Positions 25,073 to 34,828 of a stretch of 41,034 bases of DNA are shown one piece after another. The notes under the pieces were generated by a model, which was given only the letters and a program-made list of their open reading frames with translations, ran no database searches and had not been told where the DNA came from. Position 1 is the stretch's first letter, and every line of letters begins with the position of its first letter. A program made the position numbers and the translations under genes. Origin of the DNA: Hyphomicrobiaceae bacterium (GTDB lineage Bacteria > Pseudomonadota > Alphaproteobacteria > Rhizobiales > HXMU1428-3). The stretch lies in the NCBI GenBank assembly GCA_021775775.1, contig JAJFHF010000205.1, positions 1 through 41,034 on the forward strand, written 5' to 3'.

Positions 25073-25496
25073 GCTTGTTGATGAAACGTTGCAGTTTATA
25101 CCTAAATTTGATGATGATGGTTTGATGCCAGCCCTCGCGATTGAAAGTGAGACAGGGGCACCATTAATGATGGCTTATGTCAATCGCGCCGCTTTACAAA
25201 AATCGTTGGAAACTGGATATGCTCACTTTTGGTCTCGTTCGCGTAGCCGTTTTTGGCAAAAGGGTGAGACCAGCGGCAATCGGCTAAAAATTCTAGAGAT
25301 ACGTGTTGATTGTGACCAAGATTCATTGGTTATGATGGTTGAAATGGAGAGGGTAAAGGCGGCTTGTCATACAGGGCGTAAAACTTGTTACTATCGCAAA
25401 TTAACCCTTTTGGATCCCTCTAACCCTCAAAATATCACTCTGGAATCTACCGGAGAGACACCGCTTTTTGACCCTAAAGAGGTTTATGAAAAATAA
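25065..25496 (+). CDS. hisI: Phosphoribosyl-AMP cyclohydrolase
   Basis: 143 residues, the monofunctional form without HisE. It opens the purine ring of PR-AMP in histidine synthesis. Signatures are MMAYVNRAALQKSLETG, HFWSRSRSRFWQKGETSGN, the metal site VDCDQDSLVMMVE, and CHTGRKTCYYR. It starts inside the folE stop region (8-base overlap), so it is translationally coupled to folE. The functional link with folE is only the shared zinc-dependent cyclohydrolase chemistry. Confidence 0.97.
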   Translation: MTKLVDETLQFIPKFDDDGLMPALAIESETGAPLMMAYVNRAALQKSLETGYAHFWSRSRSRFWQKGETSGNRLKILEIRVDCDQDSLVMMVEMERVKAACHTGRKTCYYRKLTLLDPSNPQNITLESTGETPLFDPKEVYEK

Positions 25497-25750
25497 TTTT
25501 CCCATATTTTTCAATTATCAAACACGCTTATATCTTTCCACGTCTTGTTCAACAACAATTCATTAATGCTCAGCTAGTATACTTAACCATAAGAGCCAAA
25601 CACACATGGCAACAGTTACGTGATGAGCTATCTTGTTTGTTAAGAAAACATAAATTGAATTTCATCACTGGTGTAGTGAGAAACCATCCTACCCTTGAAC
25701 TGTGAAATAACCAGTGTGGAGATGTATCTTTAAGAGTGGGAAGTACTGCG

Positions 25751-26665
25751 ATGACAGGACATAAATTAGGAATTGCGCTTGGAGGTGGAGGTGCCAGAGG
25801 ATGGGCCCACATTGGCGTATTAAAAGCACTTCACGACATCGGTATCCAACCTGATATTATTGCAGGCACCTCTATTGGCGCCATTGCTGGTGGTTGTTAT
25901 GCCGCAAATGAATTACCCAAATTAGAAGAATTTTCAACAAACCTTACACGGCGAAAAGTGCTTGGCCTGCTTGATGTTAATGTTAAAGGCAATAGCTTTA
26001 TTACCGGACGGCGTATTTGCAGTGTTTTGAAAACACAAATTGAAGACCGGCGCATTGAAGACCTTGATAAAAAATTTGTTGCTGTGGCAACAGAAATTGG
26101 CACCGGCCATGAAGTTTGGATGAGTAAGGGACAGTTGATGGAGGCGATGCGAGCCTCTTACGCCTTACCTGGTATCTTTAAACCAGTGAACATCAATGGA
26201 CGTTGGTTATTTGATGGGGCTATGGTTAACCCTGTTCCGGTTTCCGTTTGCCGCGCACTTGGGGCAAGTGTTGTTATTGCCGTGAATTTAAACAGTGATG
26301 TGTTTGGCAAAGGAACTGTGGTGCCTAATCATGAAGCCAAAATTGTCGAAGATGAAGAAGAAGATTGCGAGAAAAAACCTTATAATTATTCTTTGAGTAA
26401 TTTGCGTTCGCAGTTTTTTAAAGACAATGATAGCGGTGCACCTGGCTTATCCAGTGTAATGCTTGAGGCTTTCAATATAACCCAGGACCGCATAGCACGA
26501 GCAAGGCTAGCGGGTGACCCGCCTGATATTTCAATTACACCACGCGTCAATGATATTGGATTGTTTGATTTTCATCGCGCAACAGAATTAATTCAAATGG
26601 GCGCGGAGGCAACAATGCGAGCAAGGGATGATCTTAAACACCATCTTGCCCTGCTTGCAGCTTAA
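25751..26665 (+). CDS. Patatin-like phospholipase (RssA/NTE family)
   Basis: 304 residues from the ATG at 25751, with GGGAAG upstream; a GTG at 25736 is possible. The catalytic set is complete: oxyanion loop LGGGGARGWAHIGVL, nucleophile GTSIG (AGTSIGAIAGG), and catalytic Asp in LFDGAMVNPVPV. It is a cytoplasmic serine esterase; substrates are usually lysophospholipids or acyl esters. An acidic, charged insert (VEDEEEDCEKK) is near residue 205. It is unrelated in length to the membrane patatin-like gene upstream. Confidence 0.92.
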   Translation: MTGHKLGIALGGGGARGWAHIGVLKALHDIGIQPDIIAGTSIGAIAGGCYAANELPKLEEFSTNLTRRKVLGLLDVNVKGNSFITGRRICSVLKTQIEDRRIEDLDKKFVAVATEIGTGHEVWMSKGQLMEAMRASYALPGIFKPVNINGRWLFDGAMVNPVPVSVCRALGASVVIAVNLNSDVFGKGTVVPNHEAKIVEDEEEDCEKKPYNYSLSNLRSQFFKDNDSGAPGLSSVMLEAFNITQDRIARARLAGDPPDISITPRVNDIGLFDFHRATELIQMGAEATMRARDDLKHHLALLAA

Positions 26666-26759
26666 TCACAGCGCCGCCTACCTTCTGTTTAAGCAAAAAG
26701 AGCGGCTATAAAAGCTTCATTTTTCGCATCTAATCTTGATAAGCAAATAGATTTTCCGC

Positions 26760-26788
26760 CTCATAGTATAAATTCTTTATACTATGAG
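26760..26788. repeat. Perfect 13-bp inverted repeat between convergent genes
   Basis: CTCATAGTATAAA and TTTATACTATGAG pair perfectly around a 3-base loop. It lies between the patatin gene (stop 26665) and the CBS gene (stop 26836). A T run follows after AAGATCG on the plus strand, so a weak terminator is possible. The AT-rich stem and displaced T run make an operator or attachment-type site equally possible. Confidence 0.6.
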
Positions 26789-26835
26789 AAGATCGTTTTT
26801 TCACAAAGGGTCAGCCCATCATTAGGGGGCCGTTT

Positions 26836-27264
26836 TCAACCGGTTGCTATATAACTTCTCATTGCGCTGGCTTCAAGCTCAGTTTCTGCAATGCGCTGTT
26901 GAACCACATCCCCAATGGATATGATACCAACCAATTGACCTTGATCAATTACTGGCACATGACGAAAACGCCCTTGTGTCATGACACCCATAAGTTGATT
27001 AATGGTATCATCACCCTGGCAAGTAATCACATCTTTGGTCATAATGCGTGAAACGGGTAACCGTAGAATTTCTGCGCCGCGGTGTCCAATTGCTCGAACA
27101 ACATCTCTTTCTGAGACAATCCCTTTTACAGCGCCATCTTCAACAATCAAAATAGACCCAATTTTATTTTCAGCAAAGATTTTGGTTAAATCAGCAACCA
27201 GGTCAGTGGGTTTGGCTGTGATTACATTCCGGCCTTTTAAGTTCAATATAGTATTTACGTTCAT
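26836..27264 (-). CDS. CBS-domain-pair protein
   Basis: 142 residues made of two CBS domains (about 5-60 and 72-130). Typical segments are GRNVITAKPTDLVADLTKIF, IVSERDVVRAIGHRG, MTKDVITCQGDDTINQLMGVM, and LVGIISIGDVVQQRI. Stand-alone CBS pairs bind adenosyl ligands (AMP, ATP, SAM) and regulate other proteins. No partner domain is fused and no obvious target gene is adjacent. GGAG lies 12 bases before the start codon. It is widespread in Hyphomicrobiales. Confidence 0.92.
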   Translation of the reverse strand: MNVNTILNLKGRNVITAKPTDLVADLTKIFAENKIGSILIVEDGAVKGIVSERDVVRAIGHRGAEILRLPVSRIMTKDVITCQGDDTINQLMGVMTQGRFRHVPVIDQGQLVGIISIGDVVQQRIAETELEASAMRSYIATG

Positions 27265-27566
27265 TTGGTCGCATAGCTCCTTTTTAAAGGTGCACTAAAG
27301 AGTTGCACATAAACGTCTGCCATGGGTTGTTTATGCCCCTAACGGACAACTTATGATGCACCATGCGACATGCTGACGCAAGCCTTGGGTAGGAAATTTA
27401 TAATAATAATGACGAAATGATTAACTTTAAGAGCCAGTATAAACCTTTTTTCGCAGTTTTAATTGGTTAATGCGCCTAGTCTGGCATACCCCATGCAAAA
27501 CACATTTCATAGTACGGTTTATTCAAAACAATACAGTTGACATGCGTTTTATAGTGGTGAGAGAAA
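27265..27566. other. Intergenic region before the PAS_5 gene
   Basis: 302 bases, divergent promoters for the CBS and PAS_5 genes. TTAA half sites occur near 27420 and 27460-27471, but not with 7-base spacing. A perfect TTGACA at 27537-27542 is too close to the start codon to act as a usual -35 for the PAS_5 gene. Nothing else is recognised. Confidence 0.35.
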
Positions 27567-28181
27567 ATGGATTTGCGACAAAATAACGATTTGCTTGCCT
27601 ACTGGAACAAAGTTAGAGCTGGGCGCCCTTGGCCAAAACGAATAGAAATTACCCCCTCAGCAATTGCTCCTATTTTACCCAGCACCTTTATCTTGGAAGT
27701 TAAAAATGCAAATGATTTCACCTTTCGGCTTGCTGGTAGCAAAATGTGTGAAACCTTCGGCCAAGAGTTTCGAGGTCAAAATTTTCTATCATCTTGGCCT
27801 GAAATAGAAAGGCGCATTCTCAATCGGCATTTTAGCCAACTCATAGATGAAGGCACCACTATGCGTCTTATCTGTACTGTGAAATCGGCAAATGACGACA
27901 CTGGTGACATTGAAATACTGTTTCTCCCCTTAAGCCATAGCGGTGCCATGGTTGATCGTATTTTAGGATCCTTCTCACCCGTGATGGATTATGACTGGAT
28001 TGGGCACGGGCCTTTACACTTTCAGGAAATAAAGGAAGTGCATATTGGCTATATGCGCGGCACGTCATTACTTGCTGCACCAGAAGAGGTCTCTTCCCCC
28101 CCCGTATTTATTCCTCATAAACGATTGGTAGAAGGTAAAAATTGCCTCTTACGTGTTTTTGAGGGTGGTAAAATTGATTAA
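27567..28181 (+). CDS. PAS_5-family single-domain protein
   Basis: 204 residues. It matches the alphaproteobacterial PAS_5 family: LLAYWNKVRAGRPWPKR, then IAPILPSTFILEV, FTFRLAGSKMCETFGQEFRGQNF, and a later strand PLSHSGAMVDRILGSFSP. Such proteins have a PAS fold without an output domain, and ligands are unknown. GAGAG precedes the ATG. It is followed by a PilZ gene on the same strand 121 bases away, so a signalling context is likely but not proven. Confidence 0.88.
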   Translation: MDLRQNNDLLAYWNKVRAGRPWPKRIEITPSAIAPILPSTFILEVKNANDFTFRLAGSKMCETFGQEFRGQNFLSSWPEIERRILNRHFSQLIDEGTTMRLICTVKSANDDTGDIEILFLPLSHSGAMVDRILGSFSPVMDYDWIGHGPLHFQEIKEVHIGYMRGTSLLAAPEEVSSPPVFIPHKRLVEGKNCLLRVFEGGKID

Positions 28182-28257
28182 AAAGCTGAAAACATCTAAT
28201 TTTTAAAATTTTTCGTTCTGAATTATGCTTTCATTAACTGAACAAGCGATATTATGT

Positions 28258-28276
28258 TTACACTAATCTAGTGTAA
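28258..28276. promoter_or_regulatory. Perfect palindromic operator-like site before the PilZ gene
   Basis: TTACACTA at 28258-28265 and TAGTGTAA at 28269-28276 are exact complements around ATC, a 19-base symmetric site ending 26 bases before the PilZ start. The size and position are those of a dimeric repressor site. No matching regulator is encoded nearby. Confidence 0.55.
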
Positions 28277-28302
28277 GTTTTATTTGGGCGTTGATTGTTA
28301 AT

Positions 28303-29025
28303 ATGAAAGAAAATGAAGACATAGAGCAAATTGAGGCCCTATTCCCCTCAGAAATGGTCCCCCAGCCACTGCCGGGTAAAGACGATTATCTAATTGTAAA
28401 ACAGCATAATATCCAAAAAAATGGTATTGAAGGCCGACGCTTTCGGCGCTTTAATATGCGTCTCATGGGGCGCTTTATGACGCAAGATAGATCAGAATAT
28501 AACTGTCGTGTCATGAATGTTTCTGCCGGCGGGGCAGCAATCTCCTCAAATCTGCACCCTAAGATGGGTGAAGAAATCATTCTTTATATAGATCATATTG
28601 GGCGCGCTAAGGGACATGTTGGGCGCACTGAGCCAGATCACTTTGGTGTCTGTTTTGATGTATCTGAAGCACAAAGAGAACGTATTGGGCTCAAAATCAC
28701 CTGGCTGGTAAATCAGATTGATAGTGATGAGTTAAATTTACGTCGCCATCACCGCTTTATAGCGAATAGAAAAGAAGTTACGCTTCACTTAGCAAGTAAG
28801 ATTAGTGTGAAATGTAACGTACAAAATTATTCTTTAAGCGGTGTCGCTGTTGAGACCACCGCGCGCCCAGAACTTGGCACACAAGTTACCTTGGGACAAA
28901 TTAAAGCAATTGTTATGCGCTATTATGATGACGGTTTAGGGTTGGAATTTATTTCCCCCCTTTCAGCGGCCAAATTGCTTTCAGAGTTTGGACTTGTTAA
29001 TTCACCTGCAATGTTAAATGATTAA
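28303..29025 (+). CDS. Tandem PilZ-domain protein (putative c-di-GMP effector)
   Basis: 240 residues from the ATG at 28303; an in-frame TTG four codons earlier lacks support. It has two PilZ-like domains. The first has RRFRRFNMRL, then NVSAGGAAI and DHFGVCF. The second has RRHHRFIANR, then NYSLSGVAVE and DGLGLEFI. The RxxxR part is present in both, while the D/NxSxxG part reads NVSAGG and NYSLSG, so binding by the second is uncertain. PilZ proteins report c-di-GMP to motility or adhesion machinery. A LapG-like protease gene follows 185 bases later. Regulation is suggested by the palindrome upstream. Confidence 0.87.
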   Translation: MKENEDIEQIEALFPSEMVPQPLPGKDDYLIVKQHNIQKNGIEGRRFRRFNMRLMGRFMTQDRSEYNCRVMNVSAGGAAISSNLHPKMGEEIILYIDHIGRAKGHVGRTEPDHFGVCFDVSEAQRERIGLKITWLVNQIDSDELNLRRHHRFIANRKEVTLHLASKISVKCNVQNYSLSGVAVETTARPELGTQVTLGQIKAIVMRYYDDGLGLEFISPLSAAKLLSEFGLVNSPAMLND

Positions 29026-29103
29026 GTAATCCATGAATAAGGTTTGAGTTTATGTTCTTACTCAAATCTAAATTTTAAAATGAAAGTTTGAAGTAAAATT
29101 GAA

Positions 29104-29129
29104 TTAAAGCTGATTTAAAAATGATTTAA
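29104..29129 (+). promoter_or_regulatory. Two overlapping CtrA-type boxes (TTAA-N7-TTAA-N7-TTAA)
   Basis: Three TTAA blocks at 29104, 29115 and 29126 are separated by 7 bases each (AGCTGAT and AAATGAT). They lie 82-107 bases before the LapG-like gene. The region is AT-rich, so chance cannot be excluded, but two exact spacings in a row are less likely by accident. Confidence 0.45.
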
Positions 29130-29210
29130 TTTGTGGCGTGTGTATTTGCGTCATTGAAAAGTTTTTGTGTCATGCTCCCCATTAGTAAAGAGTTGTAGGG
29201 GACTATAATA

Positions 29211-29852
29211 ATGTACCGAGTAATTAATAGTTTTGCGTTTGTTTTATTTTTAATCACCGTTCAACCAAGCCTTGCTCACGCTGGTGAGTTTGCTGTTTGG
29301 GTTGATGGTCAAAATCTTGCTGCACAGAAAATGAAAGTCTATGGGCGCTCCAATCCACCAATTGGACATGTTCGATTTTGTCAGCGTTATCCTTTAGACT
29401 GCGATAAATATCGCTATTTAGGAAAACGCATGAAGCTGACCAATAAACGCTGGAATCAATTGGTAAAGATTAACCGCGCCGTTAATCACGCCATCAATCC
29501 TGTTACAGATAAAGAACATCACGGGGTCATTGAATATTGGGACTATCCATCCAATAATGGCGATTGTGAAGATTTTGTACTCTTGAAACGCCGTTTGTTG
29601 ACAGAAAGTGGATGGCCAGAAAATTCACTTCTTATCACTGTTGTTCGTGATGAGGAAGGTGCTGGCCACGCTATTTTGACTGTGCGCACTCACAAAGGTG
29701 ATTACATCCTTGATAACAAACATGACCAGGTTCAAGTTTGGAATAAAGCGCCTTATCGTTTTGTAAAGCGCCAATCTGCCAAACATCCAAAATTCTGGGT
29801 TTCCCTATATCCTAAAGAAAAAGAAAGCATTCGCTCTTCAGCGCAGCGTTAA
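29211..29852 (+). CDS. Periplasmic transglutaminase-like cysteine protease (BTLCP / LapG-like)
   Basis: 213 residues. The signal peptide ends at LAHA. The bacterial transglutaminase-like cysteine peptidase domain has Cys119 (GDCEDFVLLK), His153 (GAGHAILTVRT) and Asp168 (YILDNKHD). LapG of this family cuts RTX adhesins to release biofilm cells, under control of the c-di-GMP receptor LapD. No LapD or adhesin lies in the window, but a double PilZ gene is adjacent, so c-di-GMP control of adhesion is the preferred context. GGGGAC is the ribosome binding site. A strong terminator follows. Confidence 0.9.
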   Translation: MYRVINSFAFVLFLITVQPSLAHAGEFAVWVDGQNLAAQKMKVYGRSNPPIGHVRFCQRYPLDCDKYRYLGKRMKLTNKRWNQLVKINRAVNHAINPVTDKEHHGVIEYWDYPSNNGDCEDFVLLKRRLLTESGWPENSLLITVVRDEEGAGHAILTVRTHKGDYILDNKHDQVQVWNKAPYRFVKRQSAKHPKFWVSLYPKEKESIRSSAQR

Positions 29853-29928
29853 ACATTTTGTTTATAAAAGTTTTGGTCCAGCAATCCCAACTTGTGCCCC
29901 CCACATCCCCCTCGTTGGACCAATTTAA

Positions 29929-29966
29929 AACCGGCCTCTGCCCCCCCAGAGGCCGGTTATCTTTTT
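29929..29966 (+). terminator. Strong terminator after the LapG-like gene
   Basis: A perfect 12-bp GC-rich stem, AACCGGCCTCTG with CAGAGGCCGGTT, closes on a loop of six C. It is followed by ATCTTTTT. Confidence 0.9.
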
Positions 29967-30036
29967 GGAAGAATTGTAGTTGGTTGATATTTTTCACTTT
30001 GAGCGGCATGACAACCATGCCTGTTATTCCAAAGTT

Positions 30037-31251
<1,215 letters not shown>

Positions 31252-31412
31252 TCAAAATATGTTTGGTCTATAAATTTCATCGCAATTAATATAAAGAGAA
31301 CACCCCATTGCGCGCCGCAAACTCTAATCAGCAGACATAATATACGCAAGTGTAAAACATCTCTAAAGCGTAGATTAAACCAAATTGATAGATTAAGATT
31401 TAGAAATGAAGA

Positions 31413-31859
31413 CTAATCAAGTTGCTCACATTTTTTTACCATATGAACTTTGTTTCCTAATCTATATGTTTCAACCCAAGATAGGCCCTTATAAAAACTA
31501 ATATTTTGTGGCATTGCAACATGAGTGACCAAACGTAATTCATTCAAACCCAGACCGCTACATTTGGCCTCAGCTAGATTCATTAATGAGCGGCCTAAAC
31601 CGAGGCCTGAATGATCTGGGTGCACTGCAATATTTGCCACTATGGCATATTCATCATGTGGGATTACAATGATTACCCCTAAGATCTGTTGCCTGTTGTG
31701 CGCAACCCAGACAAGATCGTTCCCAACATGGTTTAAAATCCCTTCTGATACGCGAGGGAGGTCTGGTATTTGTGAGACATATTCTTTATAAGCTTCCTCA
31801 ATACAGGCGCCTATTCCCTCACAATCTTCCAACTCTGCTTGTCTAAAAGACACATCCAT
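31413..31859 (-). CDS. GNAT-family N-acetyltransferase
   Basis: 148 residues from the ATG that overlaps the stop of the previous gene (TGATG). The acetyl-CoA site is AIVANIAVHPDHSGLGLGRSLMNLAE, with the Q/RxxGxG/A motif as HSGLGLG. Further signs are the N-terminal FRQAELEDCEGI and ISFYKGLSWVETYRLG. The substrate is unknown. The one-base overlap makes it translationally coupled to the TPR-like membrane protein, suggesting a shared role. Confidence 0.93.
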   Translation of the reverse strand: MDVSFRQAELEDCEGIGACIEEAYKEYVSQIPDLPRVSEGILNHVGNDLVWVAHNRQQILGVIIVIPHDEYAIVANIAVHPDHSGLGLGRSLMNLAEAKCSGLGLNELRLVTHVAMPQNISFYKGLSWVETYRLGNKVHMVKKCEQLD

Positions 31860-34420
31860 CACTTGTTATTGACCATCTTTTTATCAAATTGCCCCAAAGG
31901 GACTTCATAAGCTATTCGTGCCGCTTGAGCATTTTCCATAAACTGGCGCATGCGGTTGGCCTGTTCTTTATGCTGGCTTTCAAGATAAATGTCATAGCTT
32001 TGAGCAAAACAATTTGCAGCGCGTTCTAGCCCCTCATGTTCTCCATAATGTTCGCTTTTGTCTATTAAGATCTGCCCTATACGATTCAAAGTCTTAGCCC
32101 TGTCCACATCATTTTGTTCTCTGGGCCTTAGTATTAATACCTGTTCATAGGCCGAAACTGCCTTATTCAACAAAGCTAAGTTTTTTTCTACTCGGGCATA
32201 ACGTTCCAATAAACGCCCTTGTTTTAAATAAAGCCCCGCCTTTATGTATGGGAGGCTTTGCCCTTCACCCGAAAGATAATCAGCTTGATAAGATTCACAA
32301 ATTAAAATGCCTTTTTGGAGCAAATTGCCAGCTTCATGAAAATCGTCAAGATTGTCTATGCCCTTAAATTGACGGCGCGATAAAAGTCCAGCCAAGTCAC
32401 CTGCTTCAACAGCCCAGCGCAATTCATTCTTATATTCTTTTGCAAAGTTAATTAGATCTCTACGATCATTGATGGCCCGATCTAACGTTCGATCGTCTCC
32501 TTCCAATTGATACAACATCTCTCTTAAGCGCGCGCGCAAACGCAACAAAACATCCCGTGTGGGAAAGCTGTTTGTTTTTTGCCCAATGACAGCGCTAATC
32601 TGGGTTATAGCCCTGCGGGCTTCATTTCTATCACGTTCAGCCAAAGCCAGACGCGCGCGCGCAACGGCAAGGGAGCGATCTAACAGGTTATCGCAGCTTT
32701 CATATTTTTGTTGATCTTTCAATGTGTTTAACTGGGTCAGGGCAGACTTATGGAATGATGGTTTATTGGTTATCCCGCCTAGATTTAAGGTGCTTTGAGC
32801 AATCGCTAAGGCTATCTCATTGTGGTTTGAGAAATAAGAAGCGGGTTTCTGCGCTTTCACTATCGAGAAATGATGGATGGCTTTTTCTAATCGCTCTTGA
32901 TCGCCATGGGCTGTCCCCCATTGCAGATAAAGCTGGCCCAATTCAAAGTGGATATCTTCGGGCTTGGGGGAAAACCAATCCTCATGATTTTGGCCATAAG
33001 AGAGAGCCGCTAAAAATGAATTTTCCGCCCGCTCCCACTCTTGCACGCCCATATGTTGTTTTGTGGTGTTTTTGATCATGCAGCTTAAAGCATAATAAGC
33101 CTCACAAAGCGCTACTTCATCACCGTTTGTTACAGCACTTTTTTGCAGGTGGGCAATTGCCGTTGTTAATTTTTTTTCTATGCTCCCTTGATCATAGATG
33201 CTTGTGAAACCGCCCTCGTTAGCGATATCTTTATTGCCTGCCTCTTCAAAAAATGTACCGGCAAGTGCCCCCCGCCCTCGAGCGAAGCTGGATACCATCT
33301 TTGCCCAGCCTATCCAATCACTGCAACGCTCAAAACTGGTCATGGCCCGGGGGGCAATTTCTATTGCGCTTAGATAATGTGCCTGCTGTTCTTTACTATG
33401 AGGCTGGGATAAGAGGGCAAGAGCCAGCGTGCATTCCACCTGGTTGGCCAACATAGCTGCGCGATCAAAATAGGAAAACTCATCCTCGTTAAACGCTTCA
33501 CTTTTCTTATACAAAACAAGTGCACGTGTAAGAGCTATTTTGTTTTTGCCCAGCAGCCCCACCATCATATGACACCAGGCACAAACCAGAGTGGTTTCTT
33601 GATATAAAATAGGTTGTGTTTGTTTTAAACCGGGTATCGCCTGATCAAAGCGTTGGGCGCTGTTGTTTAACAGTTTGACCGATAGGTCTTGCTTTGAAAT
33701 TTTAAGTCCGCGCCTAAGCGCCCCGATTAAAGCACACTGCAATAGATCTTTTTGGATGCCCGGCAGCTGACGAGTTAGCCCCTTTAAAGATATCAACGGA
33801 AAATCATAACAATGATAAGTGTATAGTGAATTTCTTAAAGTGTTCGTTGTTGGTTTGTTTGGCTTTAGAGGGATGATCGTTTTAACAATCGGCTCAGCTA
33901 TTATCTCGTCTACTGGCAATTCGTCAAAAGCTCTTCCCAATCGGATTAAACGCTCAGCATTTATAGCTGGTGAAGTAAAATAAAGTTCAAGTTTCTGCCC
34001 CTTAACTTTACCAGCTAGATGCACATCAAAGGAGGGCTGCGTTTCTGCGCCGATGCAGGGGGCCTTGGTGAATTGTTGCGCGCCAGTTGGCACGATTACA
34101 ACAGCTTTGGCGGGCGGACCAAAAAATCTCATAAACCTATTTTGCAATGTGGTTTTTAAAAACTGAGAGGTTTGACCAAAACGATCCCCCTCTAATACAT
34201 TTAAATATACCCGCTGTTTTAATTTTCTATTCAACAGGTGACCCTCTTTAAAGTCAGCCCCTTGGTTAGGTTTTATAGAGCCTTTTACCTTGCTGGCCAA
34301 AGGGCCCCTTGCTGCAATAGCTGCGCAAAAACCCCCGACCGATAAGATCACAATGAGCATCATGATCAAGCTGGTGAAACCACTGGCGCTAACAAGTTCA
34401 TTTAAATGTGCTTCAATCAC
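31859..34420 (-). CDS. Membrane-anchored alpha-solenoid (TPR-like) protein
   Basis: 853 residues from a GTG start with GAAGG 13 bases before it. A single transmembrane segment (LIMMLIVILSVGGFCAAI) is near the N-terminus, with the bulk on one side. Residues 60-200 form a separate region of unknown kind. From about 400 on the chain is made of degenerate helix pairs such as CEAYYALSCMIKNTT, HFELGQLYLQWGTAHG, AYEQVLILRPREQ and LERAANCFAQSYDIYLES, typical of diverged tetratricopeptide repeats with large insertions. It probably serves as a protein-binding scaffold. It heads an operon with the GNAT gene. No named family is recognised. Confidence 0.8.
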   Translation of the reverse strand: MIEAHLNELVSASGFTSLIMMLIVILSVGGFCAAIAARGPLASKVKGSIKPNQGADFKEGHLLNRKLKQRVYLNVLEGDRFGQTSQFLKTTLQNRFMRFFGPPAKAVVIVPTGAQQFTKAPCIGAETQPSFDVHLAGKVKGQKLELYFTSPAINAERLIRLGRAFDELPVDEIIAEPIVKTIIPLKPNKPTTNTLRNSLYTYHCYDFPLISLKGLTRQLPGIQKDLLQCALIGALRRGLKISKQDLSVKLLNNSAQRFDQAIPGLKQTQPILYQETTLVCAWCHMMVGLLGKNKIALTRALVLYKKSEAFNEDEFSYFDRAAMLANQVECTLALALLSQPHSKEQQAHYLSAIEIAPRAMTSFERCSDWIGWAKMVSSFARGRGALAGTFFEEAGNKDIANEGGFTSIYDQGSIEKKLTTAIAHLQKSAVTNGDEVALCEAYYALSCMIKNTTKQHMGVQEWERAENSFLAALSYGQNHEDWFSPKPEDIHFELGQLYLQWGTAHGDQERLEKAIHHFSIVKAQKPASYFSNHNEIALAIAQSTLNLGGITNKPSFHKSALTQLNTLKDQQKYESCDNLLDRSLAVARARLALAERDRNEARRAITQISAVIGQKTNSFPTRDVLLRLRARLREMLYQLEGDDRTLDRAINDRRDLINFAKEYKNELRWAVEAGDLAGLLSRRQFKGIDNLDDFHEAGNLLQKGILICESYQADYLSGEGQSLPYIKAGLYLKQGRLLERYARVEKNLALLNKAVSAYEQVLILRPREQNDVDRAKTLNRIGQILIDKSEHYGEHEGLERAANCFAQSYDIYLESQHKEQANRMRQFMENAQAARIAYEVPLGQFDKKMVNNK

Positions 34421-34828
34421 TTTTTTAAAAAAACCTTCATTTGTGACGATTTAAGTGTCTGTCATTGCACCCTCTTTATATGTACCCATTGTGAGGGGCA
34501 AACTCTCGCTTTTTGATGCTGAAATGGTAAGTTTATCCACGTTTAATTATGGCCTCATAAACACAGGGGACCCCATAAAACAAGGATGCTAATGGCCCAA
34601 AAGCGGGCAATTATGTGGTTTTTTGCTCTTATAGCCGCAATAAGAGGATAGATATCCGTCGAAAGGCTCGATTTTGGCTATTCACGCTCTTGACCTTATG
34701 CTAACTATTAACCGTTTGTTAACCATGTTAAGCCACTTGCAGTAAGCATATTAGTGCATTGTTTATTCTGGATAAACAAACATTAGGGACAATTAATTTT
34801 ATAATTTTGAACAAGAGAGGGCCGCGCT
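34421..34828. other. Divergent intergenic region before the small membrane protein gene
   Basis: 408 bases. The main element is a CtrA-type box at 34708-34723 followed by a second TTAA at 34728-34731. GAGAGG at 34814-34819 is the ribosome binding site of the small gene. A 19-codon frame at 34592-34651 with AAGGA nearby codes for a short hydrophobic peptide, too weak to call. Promoters for the TPR-like gene on the other strand are not clear. Confidence 0.4.
34708..34723 (+). promoter_or_regulatory. CtrA-type box upstream of the small membrane protein
   Basis: TTAACCGTTTGTTAAC is an exact TTAA-N7-TTAAC match, ending 105 bases before the start of the 59-residue protein. A further TTAA follows after CCATG. 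Confidence 0.55.

Noticed and set aside
25666-25716. CACTGGT/ACCAGTG inverted pair before the patatin gene
   Set aside because: Seven-base arms 37 bases apart are expected by chance in a spacer of this length.
27537-27542. TTGACA as the -35 box of the PAS_5 gene
   Set aside because: The matching -10 would fall on the ribosome binding site, and the transcript would have no leader.
34592-34651. 19-codon hydrophobic frame in the spacer before the small membrane protein
   Set aside because: AAGGA is near its ATG, but the frame is too short to separate from chance without conservation data.
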